Assembly (NCBI GenBank): GCA_947367855.1
Contig: CANBFE010000009.1
Span: 1-64,000 of the forward strand
Length of the DNA stretch: 64,000 nt
Origin: an uncultured Lachnospiraceae bacterium
GTDB lineage: Bacteria; Bacillota; Clostridia; Lachnospirales; Lachnospiraceae
Direction of reading: 5' to 3'
Shown here piece by piece: positions 32,798 through 41,496 of this stretch (position 1 is the stretch's first letter; each line of letters opens with the position of its first letter). A program made the translations under genes and the position numbers. The notes beneath the pieces are model-generated. The model did not search any database. It was not told the DNA's origin and saw only the letters and a program-made list of their open reading frames with translations.

Positions 32798-33296
32798 CTT
32801 CCCCTACCTCGCTTTCCTCCCACACCTCCGCCGCTGTCCCGTTCAGCGCGTCCATAAAATTATCCTCTGCTTCCTCCTCCGGCTGGGTGTCCTTGACCTG
32901 GCTTTCCAGTTTCAGGAGTTCGATTTCAAGTTTCTGCTTATCCAACTGGTGTTTCATCGGGTTGTTGATGAACTTATCTATCACGATACCCATTGCTGTA
33001 GCAATCTCTGACAGCTTCGCCGCTTCTATTTTCTCTGGCTTTTTCAGGGCTTCTATGTAAGCATCTAAGACGTCTTTCGCTTTCTCTTTTCTGGATTCCA
33101 TATAGTCCAAAATTTCAGCAGTGTTCTGCTCTCTTTTTTGTGTACACTTCTGTACAGTTTCCGGATTTCCTGTACACACTGACCTTACAGTCATTGCAGA
33201 TACGCCAAATTTCTTTGCTGTAGCCCTGTAGCTGCCAGATTCAGCATAATCTGCAATCATTTCTTTTTTCTGTTTATCCGTCAGCCTGGCAGCCAC
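32781..33296 (-). CDS. terS: Terminase small subunit
   Basis: 171 residues: N-terminal helix-turn-helix (MIADYAESGSYRATAKKFGVSAMTVRSVC), long helical oligomerisation region, acidic C-terminus. Recognises packaging sites on phage DNA. Immediately upstream of terL. Confidence 0.87.
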   Translation of the reverse strand: MAARLTDKQKKEMIADYAESGSYRATAKKFGVSAMTVRSVCTGNPETVQKCTQKREQNTAEILDYMESRKEKAKDVLDAYIEALKKPEKIEAAKLSEIATAMGIVIDKFINNPMKHQLDKQKLEIELLKLESQVKDTQPEEEAEDNFMDALNGTAAEVWEESEVGEDGIQE

Positions 33297-33311
33297 TTTC
33301 TATCACCTCAA

Positions 33312-33488
33312 TCATAAATGTTGATTCATAATTTCCCACTGTGCCTGTTGCGCCTGTTTAATATCTTCACTGCCAACACCATACTTCAATATTTCACAGT
33401 TTGCAGAATCACAAGCGCAATGATCCAAGCAACAATATGGCCCACGTTCTGTATCTTCCACAAAATCACAGTCTATTCCACTCCACAT
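33312..33488 (-). CDS. Cys-rich small phage protein (58 aa)
   Basis: MWSGIDCDFVEDTERGPYCC, then LDHCACDSANC: seven cysteines in 31 residues, likely metal binding. Good GGTGAGGAT site. Ends 15 bases before TerS. Confidence 0.62.
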   Translation of the reverse strand: MWSGIDCDFVEDTERGPYCCLDHCACDSANCEILKYGVGSEDIKQAQQAQWEIMNQHL

Positions 33489-33529
33489 ATCCTCACCTTT
33501 TCTTTCTGCTTTGGAGTTATCCTATCCAT

Positions 33530-33700
33530 TCAACCAATCAAATCCTTCCAAAATTCATCCCAATACTTTTCTTCCTCGGTCTTTGGTCTTTTTAAACATC
33601 TAAGATATTCTTTATATGGATTTTCTATCTTCTCACGATATTCACGGCATGACCTAATCCACAAACGTTTTTCAAATTTCTTAGCAATTCTTTTATTCAT
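33530..33700 (-). CDS. Small basic phage protein (56 aa)
   Basis: MNKRIAKKFEKRLWIRSCREYR..., strongly basic N-terminal helix and an acidic EEEKYWDEFWKDLI end. Weak ribosome site but clear coding pattern and no overlap. Confidence 0.5.
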   Translation of the reverse strand: MNKRIAKKFEKRLWIRSCREYREKIENPYKEYLRCLKRPKTEEEKYWDEFWKDLIG

Positions 33701-33728
33701 TCAACCACCGCCCATATGCTTACCGATT

Positions 33729-33959
33729 TCATTCAATCAGCACAAAATTCTCTTTCAATTCTTCGAGCGGCATTTCCAACCATCCAAAATCAGAATCGTC
33801 ATTCAGGGAATCCAAATGCACATCACCGCCGATAAAACTTGTTCTATCATCTCTTTCCCAAATGCTGCCGACTGTCACAAATCCGTATTCATTCGGAATT
33901 TCAAAGCCGTCACCATCACATTTCGGTAAACACATTTCTTTTATGCACTTATATCTCAT
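33729..33959 (-). CDS. Hypothetical phage protein (76 aa)
   Basis: MRYKCIKEMCLPKCDGDGF, then a beta-rich GSIWERDD ... GWLEMPLEELKENFVLIE ending; resembles small SH3-like phage proteins. Overlaps the upstream gene by four bases (ATGA). Confidence 0.62.
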   Translation of the reverse strand: MRYKCIKEMCLPKCDGDGFEIPNEYGFVTVGSIWERDDRTSFIGGDVHLDSLNDDSDFGWLEMPLEELKENFVLIE

Positions 33960-34273
33960 TCTCCCTTACCCCTCTCCAATTCTTTCAATGCGGCTTCGGC
34001 TTCTTGTCTGGTGAGGAAAACGGACTTTCCAATCTCGTCCAAGTCCTCCAGTCTGATCTTATGAACAGCAATCTCCCAAGCACCATTTCCCATAAACTGA
34101 TACGGCTCATATACCAGGCTTCCAATCGGAACACAAAGTTTTAATAACTTCCCTTGTTCCTCTAAGTCCTCGTATTCTGCCAGACGCTCCATGCATCTCT
34201 GATGCCCGTTATTCTTTAAGTCCATCCGGGGAATAGCCTGTCCTTCCCCGGTGCGTTCTGTCAATCTATCCAT
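33956..34273 (-). CDS. Phage protein of the MDRLTER type (105 aa)
   Basis: Starts MDRLTERTGEG and contains CMERLAEYEDLEEQGKLLKL and a C-terminal KSVFLTRQEAEAALKELERG, a common layout in Lachnospiraceae phages. Function unknown. Start at 34273 after GGAGGGAAAGGGAAAT. Confidence 0.72.
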   Translation of the reverse strand: MDRLTERTGEGQAIPRMDLKNNGHQRCMERLAEYEDLEEQGKLLKLCVPIGSLVYEPYQFMGNGAWEIAVHKIRLEDLDEIGKSVFLTRQEAEAALKELERGKGE

Positions 34274-34293
34274 ATTTCCCTTTCCCTCCACAA

Positions 34294-34509
34294 TCAACCT
34301 CGTAGAGGAATTCTCACTTCCATAGTGTTTTTATGATTTCCGTGTGAAAAGTACTTTTTCCCTCCGGCAATCGGACAGCAATGAGGATGTGTTTTGCCTT
34401 TAAATATTGGCACATCTTTACATTCAGAATTTCGGCAAGTGTATGAATCAAGCGTATTTAAGTACTCTCTATATTCACATTCAGAACATTTTATATCCCT
34501 TTTCTTCAA
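34294..34509 (-). CDS. Zinc-ribbon phage protein (71 aa)
   Basis: IKCSECEYREYL ... YTCRNSECKDVP ... HPHCCPIAGG supplies Cys pairs of a zinc ribbon. TTG start at 34509 after GGGAGGGAAACA. First gene after a GGTACAA-class promoter. Confidence 0.65.
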   Translation of the reverse strand: MKKRDIKCSECEYREYLNTLDSYTCRNSECKDVPIFKGKTHPHCCPIAGGKKYFSHGNHKNTMEVRIPLRG

Positions 34510-34551
34510 TGTTTCCCTCCCTTTCCACAATCCCCTAAATCCCCTAATGAT

Positions 34552-34585
34552 ATTGTACAGTAGATTCAGATAGGAATTGTACCAA
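34552..34585 (-). promoter_or_regulatory. GGTACAA-class phage promoter (copy 6)
   Basis: TTGGTA at 34580-34585, 22-base gap, TACAAT at 34552-34557, 43 bases before the zinc-ribbon gene; preceded by TTTTAATT. Confidence 0.7.
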
Positions 34586-34595
34586 ATTAAAATTG

Positions 34596-34802
34596 CTATC
34601 GTTTATATGTAATAGTTTCCCCATTGCTCATTTTGATATGAATTTGCGTAGGGTATCCGCTCCCATTATTTCTCATTGATACCCAATTCGCCCCACTGAT
34701 TTCAAGCGGCTTATGATGTCCTTTCTCGCAATCAGCGCATTTCTTTTTATCGTTGTATTCCGTTCCGCATACTTCGCAGATATAATGTTCTACTCTTTTC
34801 AC
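34596..34802 (-). CDS. Zinc-ribbon phage protein (68 aa)
   Basis: HYICEVCGTEYNDKKKCADCEKGH gives four zinc cysteines, followed by a beta-rich half (PTQIHIKMSNGETITYK). Unknown role. Confidence 0.7.
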   Translation of the reverse strand: MKRVEHYICEVCGTEYNDKKKCADCEKGHHKPLEISGANWVSMRNNGSGYPTQIHIKMSNGETITYKR

Positions 34803-34850
34803 TTCCCTATCCTCCTAACCTCCAAATCAAACAAATGATAAAAATATCTC

Positions 34851-35105
34851 CTAATCCTCTTCTACCACTTTCAAAAGACTCTTTCTCGGCGCGTAATAAT
34901 GTGTAATCTGCCCGTCTTTGCCAGCTTTTACCGCCACAAGCATTCTGTCAATAGTGCTTTTATCCTTATCAATCTTCGAGTGGCTTTTCTTTGCGCTGGC
35001 CGGAATATATTTCCTTGCGCTTACTCCTGCCGGAACATCTGCAATTACTGTTCCGCACTTTTCTGTCCATGAACTATACCAAACAACTTTATCTCCTACT
35101 TTCAT
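34851..35105 (-). CDS. Hypothetical protein, paralogue of 45233-45493 (84 aa)
   Basis: MKVGDKVVWYSSWTEKCGTVIADVPAG ... VAVKAGKDGQITHYYAPRKSLLKVVEED. KOW/SH3-like first half. The same pattern (GDKVTW, TEKTGTVI, GKDGKITHYYCPRSSVL) occurs at 45233. Overlaps the methyltransferase start of the upstream gene's stop by four bases. Confidence 0.7.
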   Translation of the reverse strand: MKVGDKVVWYSSWTEKCGTVIADVPAGVSARKYIPASAKKSHSKIDKDKSTIDRMLVAVKAGKDGQITHYYAPRKSLLKVVEED

Positions 35106-36220
35106 TTCCCTATCTCCTTCATTTTCTCATTAAAGATACTAAAGAAATATCTCCTAATCCCATAAAAATCTGTCCTGCAGTATGGTATCCTATCCAGCTC
35201 TTTCAGCTCCCATTTCACCCTTAAAGCGTCATAGGACTTGTTTTGAGTAATGCTAAGTAAAATGTACTCTGCAATCATTTCATTGGCTGTATGGGCCGCC
35301 TGCGAAGCGATAGAAGCATATATTCCGGACTGTATCAGCTTTTCTAATTCCGTCACCCGTTCGTCTGTCAGGCCGTAATACTCTATCGGGTGCCGTGGCG
35401 CACCCTGGTACTGCGGCTCCTGCGGTGACAGGCGGCCCACCATCCCCCACTGCTCCGCCATGGCCTTTGCAATCCCGGGGAATGTCTTTGATCTGTTTTT
35501 CTGCCTGTCCTTTCCGCCCTTTGAGTACCATGCTGGCATTGTTTTCCCACCCGGCAGTTTCTGCCTTTCCGGGGGATTTACCATATTTGTCGGTTTCAGC
35601 GGTTCCAGGTTCTTCAGCCACAGGCAGGTCCTCTTTTCAAACGGATCCCCGAATTCATACGGCTGTATGATCTGGTCCGGCTTCCGGTACAGCCCAGACA
35701 TGATTCCCACCGGGTTTTCTATGGCTGTTCTTTCACAGTCTGCATTCACAAACCGCATGAAGAAGTCTATGCCCTGCTGCTGCCTTCCGTCCCTCCGTTT
35801 CTGTCCAAAGTGTTTTGCCCCTGATGCTGCCAGATGCGTGCAGGGCGGAAATGCAATAATCATGTCCCACTTCCCGTTAATCCCGTGTTCCGTCCCGTCC
35901 GCCGTCCGGAAGCTGCAGCCCCCGTCCAACAGGGGAAGCACATCCGCCTGTATGTGCCATTCCGGGTGTCCGCCGGAACACGGCTCTATATCACAGGAGT
36001 ATGCTTCATGCCCAAGGCGCCGGAACTCAATGCAGACGCGCTGGCTTTCCTCACAGGCCAGAAGGATATGCATATTCTGTTTTACATCCTGTTCAAAAAT
36101 GTCCAGCTGCCTGAATCCTCTGTATTTCCCGCAGGCTTCCTTCTTTCCCCCGCAGTTTTTACGGTCACAGCATGTATCCAGGCATGTCCGGCATAAGCAG
36201 GTGTGGCATTTTGTGCGCAT
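35102..36220 (-). CDS. DNA cytosine-5 methyltransferase-like protein with extra domains
   Basis: 372 residues from ATG 36220. A Cys-rich segment (CHTCLCRTCLDTCC) at 4-17 may bind zinc. Residues ~50-260 hold a SAM-binding motif (ILLACEESQRVCIEFRRLGHEAYSCDI), the catalytic FPPCTHLAASGA (PPC, motif IV) and AIENPVG (ENP, motif VI). A ~110-residue C-terminal extension (YYGLTDERVTELEKLIQSG, YCRTDFYGIRRYFF) resembles a stand-alone phage protein. Likely protects phage DNA from restriction. Confidence 0.8.
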   Translation of the reverse strand: MRTKCHTCLCRTCLDTCCDRKNCGGKKEACGKYRGFRQLDIFEQDVKQNMHILLACEESQRVCIEFRRLGHEAYSCDIEPCSGGHPEWHIQADVLPLLDGGCSFRTADGTEHGINGKWDMIIAFPPCTHLAASGAKHFGQKRRDGRQQQGIDFFMRFVNADCERTAIENPVGIMSGLYRKPDQIIQPYEFGDPFEKRTCLWLKNLEPLKPTNMVNPPERQKLPGGKTMPAWYSKGGKDRQKNRSKTFPGIAKAMAEQWGMVGRLSPQEPQYQGAPRHPIEYYGLTDERVTELEKLIQSGIYASIASQAAHTANEMIAEYILLSITQNKSYDALRVKWELKELDRIPYCRTDFYGIRRYFFSIFNEKMKEIGK

Positions 36221-36248
36221 GGCATCAATTACTCCTTTATGAGAATCC

Positions 36249-37361
36249 TTAAATATCAAACATCGTTATCTGTCCATCCACGTTTTTCTTCTTTTCTTTT
36301 TCTTCCCTCATCCTGGAATCCTTATAAGCATTATATTTCCTGCGGTACTCATAGCTTTTCCCGAAGATGTTCCATGCGGCTTTCACTACGTTCGGTTCGT
36401 ATGGCCGGATCAGTTCCAGGTCATCCACTGCCTTATACGAGATCGGGCATCCGCAGCACCCTGTCCTTGTAAGGCCGTAGACTTCATATGCATCGGAGTA
36501 TCTGATTCCAAACTGCTCTTTGTACCAGGCCTTGTCCCTGTCCGTGACATAGTAAAGCGGCCTTAACCTGTATTGCCCCTCACTGGTTTCCGTAAAACAG
36601 AGTGCAGTGTTGTCTTTCCGCGGAACAGACCTCATGCCGCCCTCGTCCCGGCGCTCTCCCGTGATGATCATTTCATAGCCTTTCTGTGCCATATGCGCCA
36701 CCTGTTTCTTGCAGAAGTCACAGCACTGTGCACTGATCTGAAAATCCGGCGGGTGCTCGCTGATAAAATCCCTCATATACTTTGATGAGTTAATCACAAG
36801 CTGTATATCCGGCCTTGGCTCTCCCGCTGAATTACAGCAGCATAGAAAATTGATTATGCTTTCGCATTTTGGAAACCTTTCACTCAGCTCCCGCCTTTTT
36901 GCCGCTTTATCCCCTGCCTTTGCATATTCATCAGCTATTGACAGGGGAATTTCCTTTTTCTGCCATCCCTCAAGTCCTGCGGACATTATCTTTGACACAA
37001 ACGGAACACCATGCTCCCTGACCGCCTGCACAATGCCAACCTTCGGCCTGACTTCCTCGATTTCCACTCCATACTTCTCCGCAGTGGCTTTCACATGATC
37101 TTTAGTTGCCTTCATCTCCAGTCCGGTATTGAAGAACACATACCTGACTGATGGAAGGGACGGTGCGATCTTCCGCGCTGTCTCAATCAGATCAATCATG
37201 ATATCACTGTCTGCCCCTCCAGAATAAGAACAAATGGTTTTCGGATGCTGCCTGAGACGTGTCATTATGATTCCAATTATCGCCTGGAACTTTTCCGGCG
37301 CATCAAAATCCGCATAATCCGGTCTGTCTGTATATACCCTGCTTCTGTACTGCCCACTCAT
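36249..37361 (-). CDS. PAPS reductase-family protein
   Basis: 370 residues. SYSGGADSDIMIDLI at ~45-59 is the PP-loop ATP pyrophosphatase motif of adenylyl/phosphoadenylyl-sulfate reductases. Cys clusters (FLCCCNSAG, QCCDFCKK, RTGCCGCP) suggest metal binding. Ends QITMFDI. Phage members are thought to take part in nucleic acid modification or sulfur transfer; substrate unknown. Adjacent to the cytosine methyltransferase, supporting a DNA-modification link. Confidence 0.82.
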   Translation of the reverse strand: MSGQYRSRVYTDRPDYADFDAPEKFQAIIGIIMTRLRQHPKTICSYSGGADSDIMIDLIETARKIAPSLPSVRYVFFNTGLEMKATKDHVKATAEKYGVEIEEVRPKVGIVQAVREHGVPFVSKIMSAGLEGWQKKEIPLSIADEYAKAGDKAAKRRELSERFPKCESIINFLCCCNSAGEPRPDIQLVINSSKYMRDFISEHPPDFQISAQCCDFCKKQVAHMAQKGYEMIITGERRDEGGMRSVPRKDNTALCFTETSEGQYRLRPLYYVTDRDKAWYKEQFGIRYSDAYEVYGLTRTGCCGCPISYKAVDDLELIRPYEPNVVKAAWNIFGKSYEYRRKYNAYKDSRMREEKEKKKNVDGQITMFDI

Positions 37362-37427
37362 TTACTTTCCATCAAGGACCCCGGCGCGCCTTATTCCCGG
37401 GAAGGTTCCGGCTCCTTTCTGAAATCT

Positions 37428-37868
37428 TTATTCCATCCGCAAGAACCTGTCCATGATCCGGTTCTTATAGTCATCTCCCATGGCCTTCTGTGGGCGATAT
37501 GGAGACGGAAGGGGCTGCCATGCAATGACGCTGTAGAATACTCCGTCCCTGTACCATTCACCGTCTCCAGCATATTCAAGAACCGCAGGCACTTCCGCGT
37601 CTTCAATCATGACTATGTATTCTTCCAATTCATCCATATCCCTCAATCCATCACCAGGCTCCTCTGGCAGGTTCTTTCCGTCTCCGCAGTATGTCCATCC
37701 GTCACTGCTGTGGCTGCGGATAATTTCCAGGATCCTATTCCGTGCTTCCTCAAATCCATAGGCCGCTGCGTCATACCTGTCCGTAATTCCTGCGTCCTCC
37801 AAACCACATCCTGTTCCCACGGAAGGATACCCCATCTTATCAATTTCCTGTAATATTCTCCCTAACAT
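37428..37868 (-). CDS. DUF551-like protein (copy 3)
   Basis: 146 residues; acidic helical N-terminal half, then VLEYAGDGEWYRDGVFYSVIAWQPLPSPYRPQ, the DUF551 ending. ATG 37868 after TTGGAGGGAAGA. Confidence 0.7.
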   Translation of the reverse strand: MLGRILQEIDKMGYPSVGTGCGLEDAGITDRYDAAAYGFEEARNRILEIIRSHSSDGWTYCGDGKNLPEEPGDGLRDMDELEEYIVMIEDAEVPAVLEYAGDGEWYRDGVFYSVIAWQPLPSPYRPQKAMGDDYKNRIMDRFLRME

Positions 37869-38160
37869 TCTTCCCTCCAATCCTTGCCAATTCAGTTACT
37901 GTGCGCCTGTATTCATTTTCCAGTATCTTTATCTGGGAATCCAGTTCATCCATCCTGTCTATGAGCGCTTTCTGTTCTGGAGATATGCTGCCGCATTCTA
38001 CGGTGCGCTGATCTGCTTCTTCCTCCCGGATGTCTGCTTTTGAATGTACGATTTCCAGTATTCGTCCAGTGCTGCAGCAGTTCAGCTGCGCCAGTATAGA
38101 TATCTGCTTCTTCCTGTTCCTGGCAGATCTATATACCTGCCTGATTTCTCCATCAGTCAT
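37840..38160 (-). CDS. HTH-containing early protein (106 aa)
   Basis: MTDGEIRQVYRSARNRKKQISILAQLNCCSTGRILEIV is a helix-turn-helix-like start common in Clostridia phages; the C-terminus is a coiled coil (MDELDSQIKILENEYRRTV). Its ATG overlaps the upstream TGA. Confidence 0.7.
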   Translation of the reverse strand: MTDGEIRQVYRSARNRKKQISILAQLNCCSTGRILEIVHSKADIREEEADQRTVECGSISPEQKALIDRMDELDSQIKILENEYRRTVTELARIGGKNVRENITGN

Positions 38161-38399
38161 TTGCATACATCATCACCACTTTCACCTCTGAAATCAGCCG
38201 CCAGGCTGTTTATCACCGGAACCCATGACAGGATGAGTGTCTGCGCGAACAGCATCATATCCTTTTTGCCATCATACTGACGCACCAGTGCCGCAGCCTT
38301 ATCTGTATAATCCTTTACTTTGCGGTCTTCCAGAAACTCTTTGTATATCTTCCATAGCGTATTCTGGATATTTTTAATGTCCTCTATTTTTTCCTGCAT
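38157..38399 (-). CDS. Hypothetical early protein (80 aa)
   Basis: MQEKIEDIKNIQNTLWKIYKEFLEDRKVKDYTDKAAAL, all helical, the first gene left of the putative origin. Possibly a replication accessory; no family recognised. Confidence 0.6.
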   Translation of the reverse strand: MQEKIEDIKNIQNTLWKIYKEFLEDRKVKDYTDKAAALVRQYDGKKDMMLFAQTLILSWVPVINSLAADFRGESGDDVCK

Positions 38400-38617
38400 G
38401 ATAATCTCCTAATTACACATTTTGATTAAAAGTAACACTCAGTTACACAAATACGTTACACTAAAAAAACTAGTATTTATGCGTTGTTTACACTAGTTAC
38501 ACCATTTTGTCACTGTTTTTAAAAATAACGTTTGGTGTATGATATATACATACTTATATACCTTATAACTAGCATAAATTCGATGGTGTAATTGGTGTAA
38601 AAGTGTAACCTCAAGAC
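38400..38617. repeat. Iteron-like GTTACAC repeats, putative replication origin
   Basis: An AT-rich non-coding stretch beside the DUF927 helicase contains TTACAC copies at 38413, 38442, 38455, 38487 and 38496 (mostly GTTACAC) and inverted copies (GGTGTAA/GTGTAAC) at 38534, 38585, 38594 and 38603. The two clusters flank a very AT-rich segment (38540-38575, ATATATACATACTTATATA type). The layout looks like initiator-binding sites around an unwinding element; an operator function is the alternative. Confidence 0.6.
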
Positions 38618-40492
38618 CTAATCAAAGGGTAGCTTCATTTGATCGTCAACCTTGATAAAGCCATTTTCATCTGTTTCAAATTCTGAATCATCCGATACAT
38701 TCTCAATTTTTACCCAAACACACCGGACAAGTGTACCGTTAATCTTTGTAGGTTTCGTGTTTTTATCGCCATACTTATCAATCAGATTTTTCTTTGCGGC
38801 CCATGACAAGAAAGATTTCTTTGAAAATCCTCCAGCTTTACACAATTCATCGAAAGCATGATTAAAAAATACCGCAAAATCTCCTTTCATAATTCCCCAT
38901 TTTTCGCAATTCGTTTCATCATCAAAACGCATTTCATTCATAGAGACTTTATCAACTATGTACCGATAGCACCGCTCATTGTCAGACAGCTCATTCCGGT
39001 CAATAAGCACCTTTTTAGCTTCGTCTATAGAAATATACTGCCCGTCCTTAAATAACGTGTCTGTAGCGATTTTATCGGCCGTCAGGATGATGGAAAGCGA
39101 TATGCTCTGCTTCTGCATCTTTTCATCGTCAAAAAGCTTCTGTTGGAAATCTTTCTGAATCTCCCGGACAGCATCCGCTCCCATGGCCTTTATGACTTCC
39201 ACAAAGTCTTTTCCGGCAAAACCATAGTTCTGTTTCAGCATATCAGCAGTCTGCTGCGGGTCTGCATAAACCTTTTCGCCGCACTCAATTTCCAAAATAC
39301 GGTTGATTGCACCACCCTGGCTAACATAAGATGTCAGCGGGCGTTCCCCGTTCGTCAGTATGCAGTTGTTCCAATGGTTTTCTGCATTGATTCCGATATC
39401 CCGGTTAGAGCGTGTCTTTCCCTTGCCAGAACAAAGGTCATATACCACTCCCTCAAAGTTTTCTTCAATTTTCCGGTTTTTCTTGCTCGTGTCGTCCAAA
39501 ATCATAGGCAGATGGTTCAGCATATTGGCTTTTGCTTCTAGTGCTACATCCGTTGCTTTAAAATCCCCGATGTATGCACTCTCTGCCGGGTTCGCCCATA
39601 CAGAAGCCGCTAACATCAAAGTCACAGTCTTTCCACCCTCTGTTTCTCCCCACAGGTCAACAAAAAATGGTAGCGCTCCTATTTGATGGATTAGCACGCT
39701 TGCAAAGGATGCCGCCAACATCAGCTTTATTTCCATTCTGTTGGACTGCCGCAGCCCCTTGACATGCTCATACCATTTGTCCCGGTTCCCATGCTCCCCG
39801 ATGCTCTCAAACAACTGCCGGAACCGGGTATCTCCGTCAAAGGTAATATCTGTGTCATACGGTAGAAACTCTTTCTTAATCCACCCAAGCTTTGAACTTG
39901 AATACTGCACCGCTATCTGCCCCGTATTACGATTTTCCACATCAGACAGGTATCTTACCAACAGCTTCGCGTTTTCGCTCGTTACGGCCACTCCACGGCC
40001 TGACAGAGCCACTATTTTACTGGCAGAGGTTATCATGGTTTTTGGTATGATGATTTCCTCCCACCGTCCGTTACGCTTAAAGGCAAGTTTGATCTGCTCT
40101 TCGCCCGTTTCAAGGTTCTTTAGGCGCTCTATTGGAAGAATTGGGTGGTAACAGGCTATCTGCTCCACCTGGGACATATTCTGCGCATAAACACCGTTTT
40201 CATTGGCAAGCCATGATCCGCAGTACATGGGCACATATGGTCCGTCAAAATCAGTGTAATTATCCATTCCAGACGCCGGCGTTCTTTGGCCCGCTTTCTT
40301 AAAGGATAAATCCACCCTTTTATATGCCCTTACCAGGTCATCAAACTGCCCTTTTACCCCCAGCATCTTTGCTTTTTCCTGCAGGGAGAGAAGTATGATT
40401 GCCCTGTCTATTTCGTCCTGAATCTCAAATACTTCATCCAGGACAGCTTTTGACAGGAGCTTCTCCTTTGTGTCCAAAGCCGTAATGTCCAA
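38618..40492 (-). CDS. DUF927-domain replicative helicase/ATPase
   Basis: 624 residues. DUF927 core at ~110-420 with GRGVAVTSENAKLLVRYL, Walker A WGETEGGKTVTLMLAA (~270) and Walker B PMILDDTS; a C-terminal region (~480-600) resembles winged-helix parts. Such proteins act as phage replication helicases with a CHC2 primase next door, as here. TTG start at 40492 after GGGGTGAG. Stop codon TAG. Confidence 0.87.
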   Translation of the reverse strand: MDITALDTKEKLLSKAVLDEVFEIQDEIDRAIILLSLQEKAKMLGVKGQFDDLVRAYKRVDLSFKKAGQRTPASGMDNYTDFDGPYVPMYCGSWLANENGVYAQNMSQVEQIACYHPILPIERLKNLETGEEQIKLAFKRNGRWEEIIIPKTMITSASKIVALSGRGVAVTSENAKLLVRYLSDVENRNTGQIAVQYSSSKLGWIKKEFLPYDTDITFDGDTRFRQLFESIGEHGNRDKWYEHVKGLRQSNRMEIKLMLAASFASVLIHQIGALPFFVDLWGETEGGKTVTLMLAASVWANPAESAYIGDFKATDVALEAKANMLNHLPMILDDTSKKNRKIEENFEGVVYDLCSGKGKTRSNRDIGINAENHWNNCILTNGERPLTSYVSQGGAINRILEIECGEKVYADPQQTADMLKQNYGFAGKDFVEVIKAMGADAVREIQKDFQQKLFDDEKMQKQSISLSIILTADKIATDTLFKDGQYISIDEAKKVLIDRNELSDNERCYRYIVDKVSMNEMRFDDETNCEKWGIMKGDFAVFFNHAFDELCKAGGFSKKSFLSWAAKKNLIDKYGDKNTKPTKINGTLVRCVWVKIENVSDDSEFETDENGFIKVDDQMKLPFD

Positions 40493-40499
40493 TCCCTTC

Positions 40500-40988
40500 T
40501 CACCCCTTTTCTGTCATCAAATATCCAAGCAAATAAATATCATATTCAATCTTATTCACGGCATAACACCAATCATCAGAAAACACCGAAGAAAGCAGTT
40601 TTATAGCTTTCATTAGCTTGATTTCTTCCAGGACTTCCGCATGGAGCGCTTTCCTTTTTTCTTCCCGGATTTTCTTTGTCTCTTTCCGCTTTTGGCACCT
40701 ATACTGAAAAAGCTTATGTTGGTAATCTGACTTATCAGCATAGGTGCCGCCAAGCATCTTAAATGCTGTTTTGAAGTCCACATTTTCCATAGACTGGACA
40801 AAAGAGAACACATCACCATTCGCGCCACAGGCAAAGCAGTTGTAGGAATCCTTATATATCTTCATGCTCGCCGTCTTTTCCTTATGGAACGGGCAGCATA
40901 TAAAGCCTGCCCTGTTCGGCTTCGGAAGACCGTACCGTTCCAGAATATCTTTCATGGAATAGAGGTCTTTTATTTCTTCCTTAGTCAT
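40500..40988 (-). CDS. CHC2 zinc-finger primase domain protein
   Basis: 162 residues. FICCPFHKEKTASMKIYKDSYNCFACGANGDVFSFVQ is the CHC2 zinc finger (Cys, His, Cys, Cys). The TOPRIM part of DnaG is missing, so it is a DNA-binding module partner of the DUF927 protein. ATG 40988 lies within the end of the nuclease gene. Confidence 0.88.
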   Translation of the reverse strand: MTKEEIKDLYSMKDILERYGLPKPNRAGFICCPFHKEKTASMKIYKDSYNCFACGANGDVFSFVQSMENVDFKTAFKMLGGTYADKSDYQHKLFQYRCQKRKETKKIREEKRKALHAEVLEEIKLMKAIKLLSSVFSDDWCYAVNKIEYDIYLLGYLMTEKG

Positions 40989-41496
40989 GCGCACCACCAA
41001 GAATTTCCATGATTTTCCGCCCCGTTTCCTCTTTCTGACAGAAAATGAAGTCAACCGAATAGCGGTCTCTTATCGTACACAGCGACTTGTAAAGCTGGTT
41101 CCCGTCCACCGCCTTAGCTGATATTACGTCCTTTACACGCTTGCCGTTGACGGTTTTCCACCGTATCTGATACTTACGGGGGTTCTGCCAAAAATACACA
41201 TCTTCAAGGCTCTTTACGTCTGCTCCATGCTCGCAGAGGATAACCAATTTTATCCCCTGCTCCTTTGCACGGAGCAATTCCGCCTTAAATCGTTCGTGTT
41301 GCTGGCATACATTACCGCATATCTCCTGTAAGTCCTTTTTGCGGTCGATTACCAGTCTCGGATTGTCCAAAGACTGATAATCTCCCACATACATTTTTGA
41401 GCGGAAATACTGTACTCCCAAAGCGTCAAATTGACCTTTTATGCGCTCCCATTCTTTGGCGTGTTCGCGGGTGTCCACTTGTACCTGCATACTCAC
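40981..41496 (-). CDS. ERCC4-domain nuclease
   Basis: 171 residues. VQVDTREHAKEW, YVGDYQSLDNPRLVIDRKKDLQEI follow the ERCC4/XPF nuclease signature (GDY...VxERKxxxD type with VIDRKKDLQEI). A structure-specific endonuclease for recombination or replication. ATGA overlap with the previous gene. Confidence 0.85.
   Translation of the reverse strand: MSMQVQVDTREHAKEWERIKGQFDALGVQYFRSKMYVGDYQSLDNPRLVIDRKKDLQEICGNVCQQHERFKAELLRAKEQGIKLVILCEHGADVKSLEDVYFWQNPRKYQIRWKTVNGKRVKDVISAKAVDGNQLYKSLCTIRDRYSVDFIFCQKEETGRKIMEILGGAHD

Noticed and set aside
37391..37606. 71-codon minus-strand frame after the PAPS reductase gene neighbour
   Set aside because: Shadow frame of the DUF551-like gene at 37428-37868, lacking its own ribosome site.
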